Below, piece by piece: positions 26,738 through 35,826 of a stretch of DNA of 64,000 nucleotides. Both the position numbers and the translations under genes were made by a program. The notes under the pieces are model-generated. The model ran no database searches and was not told the DNA's origin. It saw only the letters and a list, made by a program, of their open reading frames with translations. Source of the DNA: Paenibacillus piscarius (GTDB lineage Bacteria > Bacillota > Bacilli > Paenibacillales > Paenibacillaceae); contig NZ_JAIEUI010000027.1 of assembly GCF_022234545.1 (NCBI RefSeq), positions 30,723-94,722 on the forward strand. Reading direction: 5' to 3'. The stretch's first letter is position 1, and the number at the start of each line of letters is the position of its first letter.

Positions 26738-28324
26738 ATGAATAAAGCAACGGACCATAAGCTTCAGAGTGAAGTAGACAAGCGCAGAACCTTTGCGATT
26801 ATTTCCCACCCGGATGCGGGGAAAACAACATTGACTGAGAAGCTCCTGCTCTTCGGGGGCGCGATCCGCCTGGCGGGTACCGTCAAAGCCCGTAAGGCCA
26901 GCAAGCACGCGACCAGTGACTGGATGGAAATTGAAAAGCAGCGCGGAATCTCTGTAACTTCTTCCGTGATGCAGTTTGATTACGAGGGACACCGGGTGAA
27001 CATTCTGGACACTCCGGGTCACCAGGATTTCAGTGAGGACACCTACCGTACCTTAACGGCAGCCGACAGCGCGGTCATGCTGATCGACGTAGCCAAGGGG
27101 GTCGAAGCGCAGACCATCAAGCTGTTCCAGGTCTGTGCGAAGCGCGGGATTCCGATCTTCACCTTCATTAACAAGCTGGACCGTGAAGGCCGCAGCCCGT
27201 TCGAGCTGATGGAGGAACTGGAGAATGTGCTGGGCATCCGCTCGGTGCCGATGAACTGGCCGATTGGTATGGGCCGCGAGCTGTGCGGTGTATACGACCG
27301 GATGAAGGATCAGGTGGAGCTGTTCCAGGGCGACGACCACTCGGTGATCAAGGTAGAGAAGGTTGAGGATTACAATGACCCGATCATCCGCGAGATGGCC
27401 GGAGAATATCTGCATGACCAGCTGTGCCAGGACCTGGAGCTGCTGGATGTAGCGGGTGACCCGTTCGATTACGAGAAGGTGCTGCGCGGGGAGCTGACGC
27501 CGGTCTTCTTCGGCAGCGCGATCAATAATTTCGGGGTGCAGACGTTCCTCGACAACTTCCTGGAGCTGGCACCGAAGCCGGAGCCGCGCCGCAGTACCGT
27601 GGGTGCCATCGAACCGACGAATGAGAAATTCACCGGCTATGTATTCAAAATCCAGGCCAACATGAACCCGGCACACCGCGACCGCATTGCCTTCCTGCGC
27701 ATCGTGTCCGGCAAGTTTGAGCGCGGCATGAGCGTGAAGCATGTACGGGCCGGCAAGGAGATCAAGCTGTCCCAGCCGCAGCAGTTCCTGGCCCAGGACC
27801 GGGATATCGTGGAGGAAGCATATCCGGGTGATATTATCGGCCTGTTTGACCCGGGCATCTTCCGTATCGGCGATACGCTGAGTCAGGCAGGCGAGATGGA
27901 ATTCGATGAGCTGCCGACGTTCTCGCCGGAGATTTTCTCCAAGGTCAGCATTAAGAATGCCTTGAAATCGAAGCAGTTCCAGAAGGGGATTGACCAGTTG
28001 ACCGAAGAGGGCATGATCCAGGTGTTCCGCACGGTGAACTTCGATGACATTCTGCTTGGGGTAGTCGGACAGCTCCAGTTCGAGGTATTCGAGTACCGCA
28101 TGAAGGGTGAGTACGGCGTAGATGTTCAGCTTCAGCGCATGAACTACCAGTTCGCCCGCTGGATCGTGGATGAGAATAAGCCGGATGCCAGTAAGTTCCG
28201 GATCAACTCTACACTGGTTACGGACAAGAAGGGCAATTATGTGGTGCTGTTCGAGAACGAATATGCTATGCGGACAGCGATGGAGAAGAATCCGACGGCC
28301 AAGTTCCTGGAGACGGCTCCCTAA
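26738..28324 (+). CDS. prfC: Peptide chain release factor 3
   Basis: A 528-residue translational GTPase: G1 H-P-D-A-G-K-T at 24-30, G3 D-T-P-G-H-Q-D-F and G4 N-K-L-D. The length and the R-G-I-S-V-T-S-S-V-M-Q-F switch region are those of RF3, which recycles RF1/RF2 from the ribosome after termination. GAAGGGATATGTGTA precedes the ATG. Ends at a bidirectional terminator shared with sspI. Confidence 0.95.
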   Translation: MNKATDHKLQSEVDKRRTFAIISHPDAGKTTLTEKLLLFGGAIRLAGTVKARKASKHATSDWMEIEKQRGISVTSSVMQFDYEGHRVNILDTPGHQDFSEDTYRTLTAADSAVMLIDVAKGVEAQTIKLFQVCAKRGIPIFTFINKLDREGRSPFELMEELENVLGIRSVPMNWPIGMGRELCGVYDRMKDQVELFQGDDHSVIKVEKVEDYNDPIIREMAGEYLHDQLCQDLELLDVAGDPFDYEKVLRGELTPVFFGSAINNFGVQTFLDNFLELAPKPEPRRSTVGAIEPTNEKFTGYVFKIQANMNPAHRDRIAFLRIVSGKFERGMSVKHVRAGKEIKLSQPQQFLAQDRDIVEEAYPGDIIGLFDPGIFRIGDTLSQAGEMEFDELPTFSPEIFSKVSIKNALKSKQFQKGIDQLTEEGMIQVFRTVNFDDILLGVVGQLQFEVFEYRMKGEYGVDVQLQRMNYQFARWIVDENKPDASKFRINSTLVTDKKGNYVVLFENEYAMRTAMEKNPTAKFLETAP

Positions 28325-28330
28325 AATGTG

Positions 28331-28380
28331 CAAAACCTCCGCATCACTGTGCAGCAGCACGGTGGTGTGGAGGTTTTTTT
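28331..28380. terminator. Bidirectional terminator between prfC and sspI
   Basis: AAAACCTCC pairs with GGAGGTTTT around an inner CATCAC/GTGGTG stem; runs of A on one side and T on the other serve both converging genes. Confidence 0.85.
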
Positions 28381-28396
28381 TGCCGGGAGGGTCTCT

Positions 28397-28633
28397 CTAA
28401 GAGGTGATTGACCCTGGGGTGAGCTTCTCCAGATGTCTGTGCAGCATGGACAGAACGCGGTCCCGCTTGGCAGGCTCGAGATCCTTCCAGATCATCTCAA
28501 AGATGACACCCAGTCCGGGAAGCGCCGCTTCCGGCCCGTCTACGGAATTCTCGATGACCTCCCGTAGACCTTCTTCCGTCTGGCCATGCACTTTGTGGAT
28601 GATCGCCTGGCGCAAATCGATGGTGACTGGCAT
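28397..28633 (-). CDS. sspI: Small acid-soluble spore protein SspI
   Basis: A 78-residue protein matching the SspI family: M-P-V-T-I-D-L-R-Q-A-I-I-H-K-V then L-P-G-L-G-V-I-F-E-M-I-W-K. It is made late in the forespore and binds spore DNA. The frame extends to 28729, but the ATG at 28633 has GGAGG nearby and gives the family length. Its presence shows the organism forms endospores. Confidence 0.88.
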   Translation of the reverse strand: MPVTIDLRQAIIHKVHGQTEEGLREVIENSVDGPEAALPGLGVIFEMIWKDLEPAKRDRVLSMLHRHLEKLTPGSITS

Positions 28634-28724
28634 AATCGGCCTCCTTACATTGGTGTGCTCAGGTAGCATCCTGAATCTTGAATGCGCAGCCTGTCTATAA
28701 GGTGCCCTGAGGACATGCCGAACA

Positions 28725-28753
28725 TTCAAGTTTGTACCGGCTTATGCTATACT
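28725..28753 (+). promoter_or_regulatory. Probable promoter of the ktrA-like gene
   Basis: TATACT at 28748-28753 lies 17 bases after TTCAAG (28725-28730), a weak -35. A 38-base leader follows; it is too short for a ydaO-type c-di-AMP riboswitch. Confidence 0.45.
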
Positions 28754-28791
28754 GTGGGATATGCTTACATGTAGACGGAGGTACGGAACCA

Positions 28792-29451
28792 ATGGCCAAA
28801 AAACAATATGCGATCATCGGCATGGGACGCTTCGGATCAAGTGTAGCCAAGGCGCTTAGCGGCATGGGCTATGAGGTGCTTGCGATCGATGCGGATGAAC
28901 AGCGCACCCAGGAGATCTCTAATATCGTGACGCACGCCGTATCTGCGGATTCTACGGACGAAGAGGCGCTGCGCGCGCTGGGCATCCGTAACTTCGATGT
29001 GGTCGTGGTCGCGATTGGCGAGGATATCCAGGCCAGCATTCTGACCACGCTGATCCTGAAGGATCTGGGCGTGCCTGCTATTGTCGCCAAAGCTAAAAGT
29101 GAGCTGCACGGCAAGGTGCTCGGTAAAATTGGAGCAGATAAGGTGATCTACCCGGAGCGGGACATGGGGATGCGGCTCGCGCATCATCTCGCCTCGCCGA
29201 ACATCCTGGACTATATCGAGCTGTCGCCGGAATACAGCATTCTGGACATGAAGGTTTCCGGGCCGATGCTCGGCAGGAATCTGCAGGAGCTGGATATACG
29301 CGCCAAATACGGCTGCAACGTTATGGCCATCCGTCGTGGGGACGAGATGAACATCTCCCCGAGAGCGGAGGACCGCCTGACCGACGGGGATGTGCTGGTT
29401 ATTGTCGGGCGGAAGGACAACCTGACCAAGCTGGAGATGGCTTATCAATAG
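28792..29451 (+). CDS. Potassium uptake regulatory subunit (KtrA/TrkA type)
   Basis: A 219-residue cytoplasmic protein with an N-terminal RCK_N Rossmann domain (I-I-G-M-G-R-F-G-S-S near residue 8-17) that binds ATP/ADP or NAD, and a C-terminal RCK_C domain (about 135-219) that can bind c-di-AMP. It gates a Ktr-type potassium channel, whose gene is not in this window. The ATG at 28792 is preceded by GGAGGTACGGAACCA; an upstream in-frame start at 28732 is rejected. Confidence 0.9.
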   Translation: MAKKQYAIIGMGRFGSSVAKALSGMGYEVLAIDADEQRTQEISNIVTHAVSADSTDEEALRALGIRNFDVVVVAIGEDIQASILTTLILKDLGVPAIVAKAKSELHGKVLGKIGADKVIYPERDMGMRLAHHLASPNILDYIELSPEYSILDMKVSGPMLGRNLQELDIRAKYGCNVMAIRRGDEMNISPRAEDRLTDGDVLVIVGRKDNLTKLEMAYQ

Positions 29452-29476
29452 AGAAAGACAAGAAAGGCTGGAACCT

Positions 29477-30274
29477 ATGGAAATTATGTCGCCGCAGAAC
29501 ACGCGGGTGAAGGAATGGGCCGGACTGCAGGAGAAGAAGCACCGTGACCGGTCCGGCAAATATATCGTGGAAGGCATCCATCTGGTGCAGGAGGCGCTGC
29601 TCGCGGAAGCGGAGGTGGAATGCCTGGCGTATGATCTGGACAAGGGAATGCCGTCTGAGCTGAAGCCGCTGCTTCAGGCCGTTCAGGGCATGGAGGTCAT
29701 CGGCGTGTCGGCGGCGGTGATCGCCAAATGCAGCAGCACGAACACACCGCAGCCAGTGTTTGCAGTCCTGCGCAAGGAGCAGCAGGGCCTGGAGGCTCTG
29801 CTGGCCAAGCCGGACAGCCTGGTGGTTGTGCTGGACGGGGTCCAGGACCCCGGCAATGTGGGGACCATCATCCGCAGCGCGGATGCGGCAGGTGCAGACG
29901 GGGTCATTCTCGGCCAAGGCTGCGCCGACCTGTTCAACCCGAAGACCATCCGGTCCACGATGGGCTCCATGTTCCATCTCCCGGTGGTGGAGGGAGAGCT
30001 GGGCACGATTCTGCCGCAGGCCCGGGAGCACGGTGCGCTGCTGATCAGTACCTCGCTGCAGGGGGAGGATTCCTGCTATACGCATGATTTTCACGGCAGC
30101 CAGTGGCTGCTGATCGGCAGCGAAGGCAAGGGGATCTCGCCGGAGACGGCTGCGCTGGTCGACAAAAGCATCATCATCCCGATGGCCGGCCGCGCCGAAT
30201 CGCTGAATGCCGCGATGGCGGCGACGATATTGCTGTTTGAGGGGATGCGGCAGCGGGGGAGTTACGTTAGGTAA
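29477..30274 (+). CDS. SpoU/TrmH-family RNA 2'-O-methyltransferase
   Basis: A 265-residue SPOUT methyltransferase: an N-terminal RNA-binding substrate domain (about 1-100) and a knotted catalytic domain with motifs D-P-G-N-V-G-T-I-I-R-S-A-D, L-I-G-S-E-G-K-G-I and I-P-M-A-G-R-A-E-S-L-N-A-A-M-A-A. It methylates a ribose in rRNA or tRNA using S-adenosylmethionine. The last codons (R-G-S-Y-V-R-stop) coincide with a 14-bp direct repeat that recurs at 38870; joining that distant copy in frame gives an alternative end R-G-S-Y-V-F-T-L-S-stop followed by a terminator. So an insertion seems to have replaced the original 3' end. Confidence 0.9.
   Translation: MEIMSPQNTRVKEWAGLQEKKHRDRSGKYIVEGIHLVQEALLAEAEVECLAYDLDKGMPSELKPLLQAVQGMEVIGVSAAVIAKCSSTNTPQPVFAVLRKEQQGLEALLAKPDSLVVVLDGVQDPGNVGTIIRSADAAGADGVILGQGCADLFNPKTIRSTMGSMFHLPVVEGELGTILPQAREHGALLISTSLQGEDSCYTHDFHGSQWLLIGSEGKGISPETAALVDKSIIIPMAGRAESLNAAMAATILLFEGMRQRGSYVR
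30255..30268 (+). repeat. Left 14-bp direct repeat (candidate attachment site)
   Basis: GGGGGAGTTACGTT inside the last codons of the methyltransferase gene; identical to 38870-38883. Confidence 0.6.
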
Positions 30275-30284
30275 GGACTTTTCG

Positions 30285-30358
30285 TGTGAGTTGTAAGTCA
30301 TCTTGTCAACGTTTGTAACGTAGTTTGTCACTGGTTTGTAACGATTTTTTGGCATAAG
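30285..30358 (+). repeat. Left transposon-like end
   Basis: Begins TGTGAGTTGTAAGTCATC 11 bases after the methyltransferase stop. The first 24 bases (30285-30308) match the inverted right end at 35897-35920 in 23 of 24 positions. Two inner blocks, TTTGTAACGTAG (30312-30323) and TTGTAACGATTTTTTGGCAT (from 30336), also recur in inverted order at the right end. Several repeats per end suggest binding sites for a Tn7/Mu-type (TnsB-like) transposase. Confidence 0.75.
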
Positions 30359-30379
30359 AATTAAGTCCTGATGGTCAAG

Positions 30380-30405
30380 AAACCCTTGATTTATCAGGGA
30401 TTTTT
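30380..30405 (+). terminator. Small intrinsic terminator
   Basis: AACCCTTGAT / ATCAGGGATT stem with a two-base loop followed by TTTTT. It probably stops transcription entering from the methyltransferase gene. Between here and the hairpins at 30531 and 30746 no ORF is convincing. Confidence 0.6.
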
Positions 30406-30530
30406 AAAGATGTGACTGGGCAATATCAAAGGTGCTCTGAATGACCAAAATTGATTTTCGGTATAAAAGCTCGTGAAACTTTTGTTAGCACAAATCGGAG
30501 TGTGGAAGCGGCTGAGAGTTGGGGACTAGA

Positions 30531-30568
30531 GGCGTCAGACTCCGCGGTGCAAATGTCTGGCGCTTTTT
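30531..30568 (+). terminator. Intrinsic terminator within the cassette leader
   Basis: GCGTCAGAC pairs with GTCTGGCGC (one G-U pair), followed by six T. No coding gene precedes it inside the cassette, so it may end a small RNA. Confidence 0.7.
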
Positions 30569-30745
30569 TACTCATTTTATAGGGATTAAGGGAGGAACTG
30601 CATTTGATAAAAGAATGAGCAGTTATAGAACATAGCAAATTCTTCGGCACAGCTATCTTCAAAACCCTCTCAACTATTTATTAATGAGTAGACAAATATG
30701 ATATTTTTGGATAATATAATTAATAACCGAATATTTTAATTGGAG

Positions 30746-30793
30746 AAGCACTTCAGTGTAGGCATAGAATATGCCACATTGAGGTGCTTTTTT
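30746..30793 (+). terminator. Second intrinsic terminator upstream of the small membrane protein gene
   Basis: An almost continuous 21-bp stem from AAGCACTTCAGTGT (30746) to its complement ending at 30790, followed by TTTTTT. Confidence 0.75.
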
Positions 30794-30828
30794 ATTCGAA
30801 ATCTATATAATTGAAGGAGCGATTTTTA

Positions 30829-31041
30829 ATGGATATTAAAATGGAAGAATTTATTCTAAATACTGTCGTACTGATGGTCTACGTAGGTCTTATAGTGTCA
30901 GTTCACAAGTATTTTGAAATGCACGGGTACACATTTTTTACTGTAATGATGTTTCTGAGTTTCGCATATGTAAAAGGTAAAATCATTCCATTTTCAAGTG
31001 TATGGCGGCAGGTAAAGCTAGCAATAAATAAAATCAAGTAA
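30829..31041 (+). CDS. Small membrane protein of unknown function
   Basis: A 70-residue protein with two hydrophobic segments (about 6-24 and 34-50) and a basic C-terminal tail. AAGGAGCGATTTTTA precedes the ATG at 30829. It is the first gene of the defence cassette and lies 505 bases before the nuclease gene, with a terminator between, so it is probably a separate transcript. I recognise no family. A membrane accessory to the defence genes or an unrelated passenger are both possible. Confidence 0.5.
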   Translation: MDIKMEEFILNTVVLMVYVGLIVSVHKYFEMHGYTFFTVMMFLSFAYVKGKIIPFSSVWRQVKLAINKIK

Positions 31042-31173
31042 TCTGTGTTTTAGAGAATAACTTCTTTCATGAAAAAATGTTAGAAAAACAGCACTAAGTT
31101 AAGGTTGATATTTTAAGAATTACCTTTAGATAGACTATTTGTCTAAGAGCCATGAGATTAACTTTAATAATAC

Positions 31174-31208
31174 TGGCGCCTATTCCAGAGCTTAGGGATA
31201 TGCGCTTT
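31174..31208 (+). terminator. Terminator after the small membrane protein gene
   Basis: GCGCCTATTCC with GGGATATGCGC and a T-run (31206-31211). The 31042-31546 gap holds this and the operator-like repeat at 31253; the remainder is AT-rich with no gene seen. Confidence 0.5.
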
Positions 31209-31252
31209 TTTATTTAGTTGTTTCTTTAAAAATGTAATCATTGAATATTTAT

Positions 31253-31301
31253 ATAACGATCACAGAAAAAGCTAGCTATAATATATCCTTGTGGTCGTTA
31301 T
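31253..31301 (+). promoter_or_regulatory. Candidate promoter between operator-like inverted repeats
   Basis: ATAACGATCACA (31253-31264) and TGTGGTCGTTAT (31290-31301) form an inverted repeat with 11 of 12 positions matching; TATAAT lies between at 31277-31282. The arrangement suggests a regulated promoter for the nuclease-helicase operon, with a leader of about 255 bases. No good -35 is visible. Confidence 0.4.
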
Positions 31302-31546
31302 GTAAGACAAGATTTGCTTCGTAAGATTAAGTTATTAGATGTATGAAAATAATCCATTATATAATAAAATTTATAAAAAGGTAATTAAAGGGCATAACCC
31401 TGAATTTTAGGGCTTTATCCGTTTGATTTTATAAGTTGATCTTTCATATGGGAAAAAATATATAGAATGTAACTGAATATAATTCTCTATTGATATACAA
31501 TGAGATGGAAGAGTCAGAAACGAGTAATCTAATTGGAGGTTAGGAA

Positions 31547-33652
31547 ATGAGACTAATCAATGTTGAGGTTAAAAACTATCGATTGCTTCATAACTTAAGT
31601 GAAGCTAATAATGTTCAAATAGACCCAAACACTACACTAATTGTAGGGAAAAATAATTCTGGAAAAACATCATTTACAAACATTTTCAATATGTTCCTAA
31701 GGCAAAATGGAAAGTTTGAATGGTCCGATTTTTCCTCAAACTCCCATTCTGAATTTAGAAAAATGTATCAGAATTATTGCCAGTCTAAAGAACAAGAAAA
31801 TGAAGAAGATTTTTTTAAAAACTGCCCTTTAGATAACCTTTCAATTGAAATGTTGTTAACTATTGAATATAGCGATCAGGATAATTGGAGTAATATTAGA
31901 CCGTTACTAACATCCTTAGATGATTCAAACCAATTAAAGATTTTATTTTCGTATGCACTGGAACAACCAGAGGAATTTTTTCAACAACTCCATAAGTTGA
32001 AAATTAAAAATAATGAGAAGGATATTATTGAACATGTAGAAAAGATCTTTGAGAGTTACTTTAAGTTTGTGATTCGCCCATACGATAGGAATGTAGACAC
32101 GTCAGTCATCAATATTACAGATATAAAGAAAATTATTGGAACAACTTTTATTGCTGCACAAAGAGAAGTTGATGATGGGAATTCTAAAGGTAGCACAAAA
32201 TTATCCTCTGTGTTTCAAAGGGAATATCGAAATAGGTCAATAAAATCAGAAAATAAAGAAGACCAGGAATTAGAATTAAATGCTTTAAATGAAGAAATAA
32301 TTAATGCTAATAGTGGCATTGATAAAAAATTGGACGATTTTTTTAGAGAATATATTAGCTCTTATGCTACTTTTGGGTATCCCAATTTACAGGATTCAGA
32401 GCTTAAGTTGAAAGCAAATATGACTGTAACGAATTTATTTCAAAGTATTAGGCTTTTCTATAAAGATAGTGACCACATGTTACCTGAAAAATATAATGGC
32501 CTTGGATATAGTAATTTAATTTATATCATATCTGAAATACTTAGTTTTAAAGCAATGATTCAAGAGAATGGGACTGATCTAAACTTAATCTTTGTTGAGG
32601 AGCCAGAAGCACACATGCATCCTCAATTACAGAGTATTCTTATACAAAGAATTAATTATTTTTTGGAAGTAAATAAAATTAATGCTCAGGTTATAATTAC
32701 TACTCACTCATCACACATTGTTTCAAACTCAAGTTTTGAAAGTATCAGATATTTCTTTAGAAGAAATAATAAGTGTGTAGCCGTTAAAGATATGATGAAG
32801 TTTTCTGTTAGTAATCAAACTGGTATTAAAGATGAAGAAGATAATGAATATGATGTTGATACACTTCAATTTTTAAAGAGATACATAACTTTGGTGAAAT
32901 GTGACATGTTTTTTGCTGATAAAATTGTGATGATTGAGGGACTTTGCGAAAGATTGCTTATGCCAATGTTTTTTGAAAAGGTAGATACAATCCTTCAAAC
33001 CAAAAAGCCTATGATTAAAATATTGTCCGAACAATATATATCGGTAATTGAAGTGAATGGAGCATATATGCATAAATTTAAAGATTTTCTTGAATTCTTA
33101 GAGGTAAAAACTTTAATTATTACTGATATAGACTGTTGCATTAATTCAGAGGTTAAAAAGGATGGGATTGTTCAAAAAAACTCGAATGGTAGTGTGAAAA
33201 CAAGATTGAAAAAAAATGAGGTGATTATGGAACAGCTTTCTAAGTTAGTGACAACTAACCCGACGCTTAAGGAATGGATTCCTGGATATGTGGCAATAGA
33301 CGATCTGCTAAAGCACACTGTAAAAAAAGAACATGCTAAAATCTTTGTTGCTTATCAGAAAAATGTGTTGCACGATCCTGATAAAGTGAAGTGCGGAAGA
33401 ACTTTTGAAGAGGCATTTATAATTGATAATGCTAAGTTTATTTTTAATAATAAAGGCTTAATGAGCAGTATTTCAAATCATATTCGTCCTTTTTCAAGTG
33501 CAGAGGATATATGGAATAATTCTTATAAAATTTATGATTATATAGACAAAAATGATAAAAAATCTAATTTTGCATTTGATTTGATGTATTTAAAGGAATG
33601 GAACGTTCCTTCATATATCGAGGAGGGGCTATCATGGCTAGCATCGGAGTAG
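31547..33652 (+). CDS. OLD-family nuclease: ABC-type ATPase plus TOPRIM (GajA-like)
   Basis: A 701-residue protein. The N-terminal ATPase has Walker A G-K-N-N-S-G-K-T (34-41), Walker B F-V-E-E-P-E-A-H-M-H-P (E351, E352) and an I-I-T-T-H-S-S-H switch. A C-terminal TOPRIM nuclease follows with M-I-E-G-x-x-E (E464, E468) and D-x-D (D527, D529). This is the OLD endonuclease architecture. The overlapping UvrD-type helicase gene makes it an OLD class 2 or Gabija-type pair, known to act against phages by cutting DNA when nucleotides are depleted. It is longer than typical GajA (about 580), so a divergent subtype is likely. AATTGGAGGTTAGGAA precedes the ATG. Confidence 0.85.
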   Translation: MRLINVEVKNYRLLHNLSEANNVQIDPNTTLIVGKNNSGKTSFTNIFNMFLRQNGKFEWSDFSSNSHSEFRKMYQNYCQSKEQENEEDFFKNCPLDNLSIEMLLTIEYSDQDNWSNIRPLLTSLDDSNQLKILFSYALEQPEEFFQQLHKLKIKNNEKDIIEHVEKIFESYFKFVIRPYDRNVDTSVINITDIKKIIGTTFIAAQREVDDGNSKGSTKLSSVFQREYRNRSIKSENKEDQELELNALNEEIINANSGIDKKLDDFFREYISSYATFGYPNLQDSELKLKANMTVTNLFQSIRLFYKDSDHMLPEKYNGLGYSNLIYIISEILSFKAMIQENGTDLNLIFVEEPEAHMHPQLQSILIQRINYFLEVNKINAQVIITTHSSHIVSNSSFESIRYFFRRNNKCVAVKDMMKFSVSNQTGIKDEEDNEYDVDTLQFLKRYITLVKCDMFFADKIVMIEGLCERLLMPMFFEKVDTILQTKKPMIKILSEQYISVIEVNGAYMHKFKDFLEFLEVKTLIITDIDCCINSEVKKDGIVQKNSNGSVKTRLKKNEVIMEQLSKLVTTNPTLKEWIPGYVAIDDLLKHTVKKEHAKIFVAYQKNVLHDPDKVKCGRTFEEAFIIDNAKFIFNNKGLMSSISNHIRPFSSAEDIWNNSYKIYDYIDKNDKKSNFAFDLMYLKEWNVPSYIEEGLSWLASE

Positions 33653-35727
33653 TCGATCAGGTATACGAATGCATTGATAATAGCGAAAGTTTTATCATTG
33701 AGGCTGGAGCTGGAAGTGGGAAAACTTGGACCTTAGTAAAAGCGTTAGAGTATATTATCCAGAAGAAAGAAAGACAATTTCAAAAGCAACATAGAAAAGT
33801 GGCTTGTATAACTTACACTAATGTTGCAAAAGAAGAAATAATTAGTCGTATTAATGGAAATGAAATTGTTGAGGTTAAGACCATTCATGATTTTCTTTGG
33901 AAGATAATACAGCCATTCCAAAAAGAACTTAAACAAGAACTCCTTTTGTATATAAACTCTAAAATTCAAAAGAATTTAGAAATTTTAAGTAAATCAAAAG
34001 AAACAACCCAAAAATTTAAGGATGCTCGTGACGAGAATGAAAAGTACCAAGAACGAATTGACTCATTAACGAAGCTGAAATCTAGAATTCAATATAAAGA
34101 TAACGCCAATTATAAAAAAGGTATTATTTCGCATGATGTAATGCTTGAACTGAGTATCAATATAATAAACAATAACAAAAAGTTATTAAAGATAATTCAA
34201 GATACTTATCCGGTAATCTTCATTGATGAGTATCAAGATACAAAGTCAGCAGTGGCTAAACTCTTATTAGAACATATAAAACCATCTACAACCATTTTAT
34301 TCGGATTATTTGGGGACTATTATCAGCAGATTTACAATGGGACAATAGGGAGGGTAGATGCGGATCGTCATAAATTCAAACCTATTTTGAAAAGCGAAAA
34401 TTATCGTTCCTCAGATGTGATTATATCACTCCTTAATAGAATTCGAACAGATAATTTGGAACAAATACCCTCGGGCACTGAAAAAGAAGGGAAAAGCCAC
34501 TTCTACTACGTTAATAATCGAGAGCTGGATACTGAAAAATTTATTAAAGAACGTATTAGTTTGGATTTTTCCTTAAATGTTTCAGATAATATGAAGAAAC
34601 TATTCCTCGTAACTAAAGCGATTGCCAAAAAAAATGGTTATATTGAATTACATGAGTTATATGATGAAGACGACAGTGCAGCATACAAAGTGGGGCAAAT
34701 CAAATCTGGTTTTATAGGTATGCTCCGTTCAAAAAAGCGAGATGTTAACCAGATATCAAAAATAATATTTGAAATGCTTCCTACAGAAACTCAAATAGCT
34801 ATTGATAATGGGAGTTTACAAAATAATGATGATGAATTTATTGATGCTTTTAATAAGTGTATCGTAAAAAATAAAAAGTTTAATGAGTTAGAAATATTTG
34901 AAGATTCAATCGTTCAGTCGTTTGAGAAGGTTCATAAAAGCGAAATTAAAAATAGAATGTTACTTGAAACATATTATCCAGGATTATTTTCCAAGTACAT
35001 CTTATCAAGAACAAGAAGAGCAAAAAGCAAGGACATGCTGCTTAAAAATGCATCTAATAGAGATTGCATTTTTGCAAACTTTTTATTTGATATTGAGGAA
35101 ATTATTGAATTATATCAGACTAATAAGGTTCAACATCTACTTAAAAAGACAGCATTTGAGCTTAACAATATTAAAGATAAATTGAGATTAAATGAACTAG
35201 TATTGGAACTGATTTCTTTAACTGATAAAGGTAAGATCTCTGAAGTGTTTGATTTTGTTAATGATAATCGAATACTGGAGTATTCCAACAAATTAAAAGA
35301 AGCATTTAATAACGAATCTATGAAAGACTCATTTTATGATGATCTTATGGAACTGGAATATATACAATTTAGATTATTGCATAAAACTGTAAAAGATACC
35401 TCTCCATTTTCAACAAACCATGGAACTAAAGGTGCAGAGTTTAACAATGTAGTATGTTTTATCGATGATAATGATTGGAATTCATACAGTCTAAATAAGT
35501 ATTTAGAGGGGCGTCCAGATATAGGGGCTATTATTACCAACAATTTTGATGTACAGACAAGAACAAGAAACCTATTTTATGTTATATGCTCTCGAGCAAA
35601 GCATAATCTGGCTATCGTCGTTATGTCTGAAATGTCTTCGAAAAGCATTGATGAAGCCAAAAACTTATTTGGTGAGGAGAATTTCATTGATTGTTCTGCA
35701 GGGCAACAGCATTTACAATCGAGTTAA
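33634..35727 (+). CDS. UvrD/Rep-type superfamily 1 helicase (GajB-like)
   Basis: A 697-residue helicase whose ATG lies inside the end of the nuclease gene (19-base overlap, AGGAGGGG upstream); the frame's earlier start is rejected. Motifs: Walker A G-A-G-S-G-K-T (25-31), II I-D-E-Y-Q-D (about 197-202), III L-F-G-D-Y-Y-Q-Q-I-Y, IV N-Y-R-S-S, V H-G-T-K-G-A-E-F-N-N-V and VI F-Y-V-I-C-S-R-A-K. Compared with GajB (about 500 residues) it is some 200 residues longer. In Gabija the helicase forms a complex with the OLD nuclease; the same is inferred here. Confidence 0.85.
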   Translation: MASIGVVDQVYECIDNSESFIIEAGAGSGKTWTLVKALEYIIQKKERQFQKQHRKVACITYTNVAKEEIISRINGNEIVEVKTIHDFLWKIIQPFQKELKQELLLYINSKIQKNLEILSKSKETTQKFKDARDENEKYQERIDSLTKLKSRIQYKDNANYKKGIISHDVMLELSINIINNNKKLLKIIQDTYPVIFIDEYQDTKSAVAKLLLEHIKPSTTILFGLFGDYYQQIYNGTIGRVDADRHKFKPILKSENYRSSDVIISLLNRIRTDNLEQIPSGTEKEGKSHFYYVNNRELDTEKFIKERISLDFSLNVSDNMKKLFLVTKAIAKKNGYIELHELYDEDDSAAYKVGQIKSGFIGMLRSKKRDVNQISKIIFEMLPTETQIAIDNGSLQNNDDEFIDAFNKCIVKNKKFNELEIFEDSIVQSFEKVHKSEIKNRMLLETYYPGLFSKYILSRTRRAKSKDMLLKNASNRDCIFANFLFDIEEIIELYQTNKVQHLLKKTAFELNNIKDKLRLNELVLELISLTDKGKISEVFDFVNDNRILEYSNKLKEAFNNESMKDSFYDDLMELEYIQFRLLHKTVKDTSPFSTNHGTKGAEFNNVVCFIDDNDWNSYSLNKYLEGRPDIGAIITNNFDVQTRTRNLFYVICSRAKHNLAIVVMSEMSSKSIDEAKNLFGEENFIDCSAGQQHLQSS

Positions 35728-35826
35728 GTATTACTCTTAAATCTTTAGGATTTGAGTGTGGAGCTCATAGCAAATTCTAACTACTTATAAACGATAAATG
35801 CCAAATGACTTTACAGGAAGCAATCA

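Noticed and set aside
28634..28791. c-di-AMP (ydaO) riboswitch before the ktrA-like gene
   Set aside because: The interval after the probable promoter is far too short and has no matching pattern.
30426..30662. Minus-strand open frame of 78 codons in the cassette leader
   Set aside because: No ribosome site, unlikely composition, and it overlaps a terminator hairpin.
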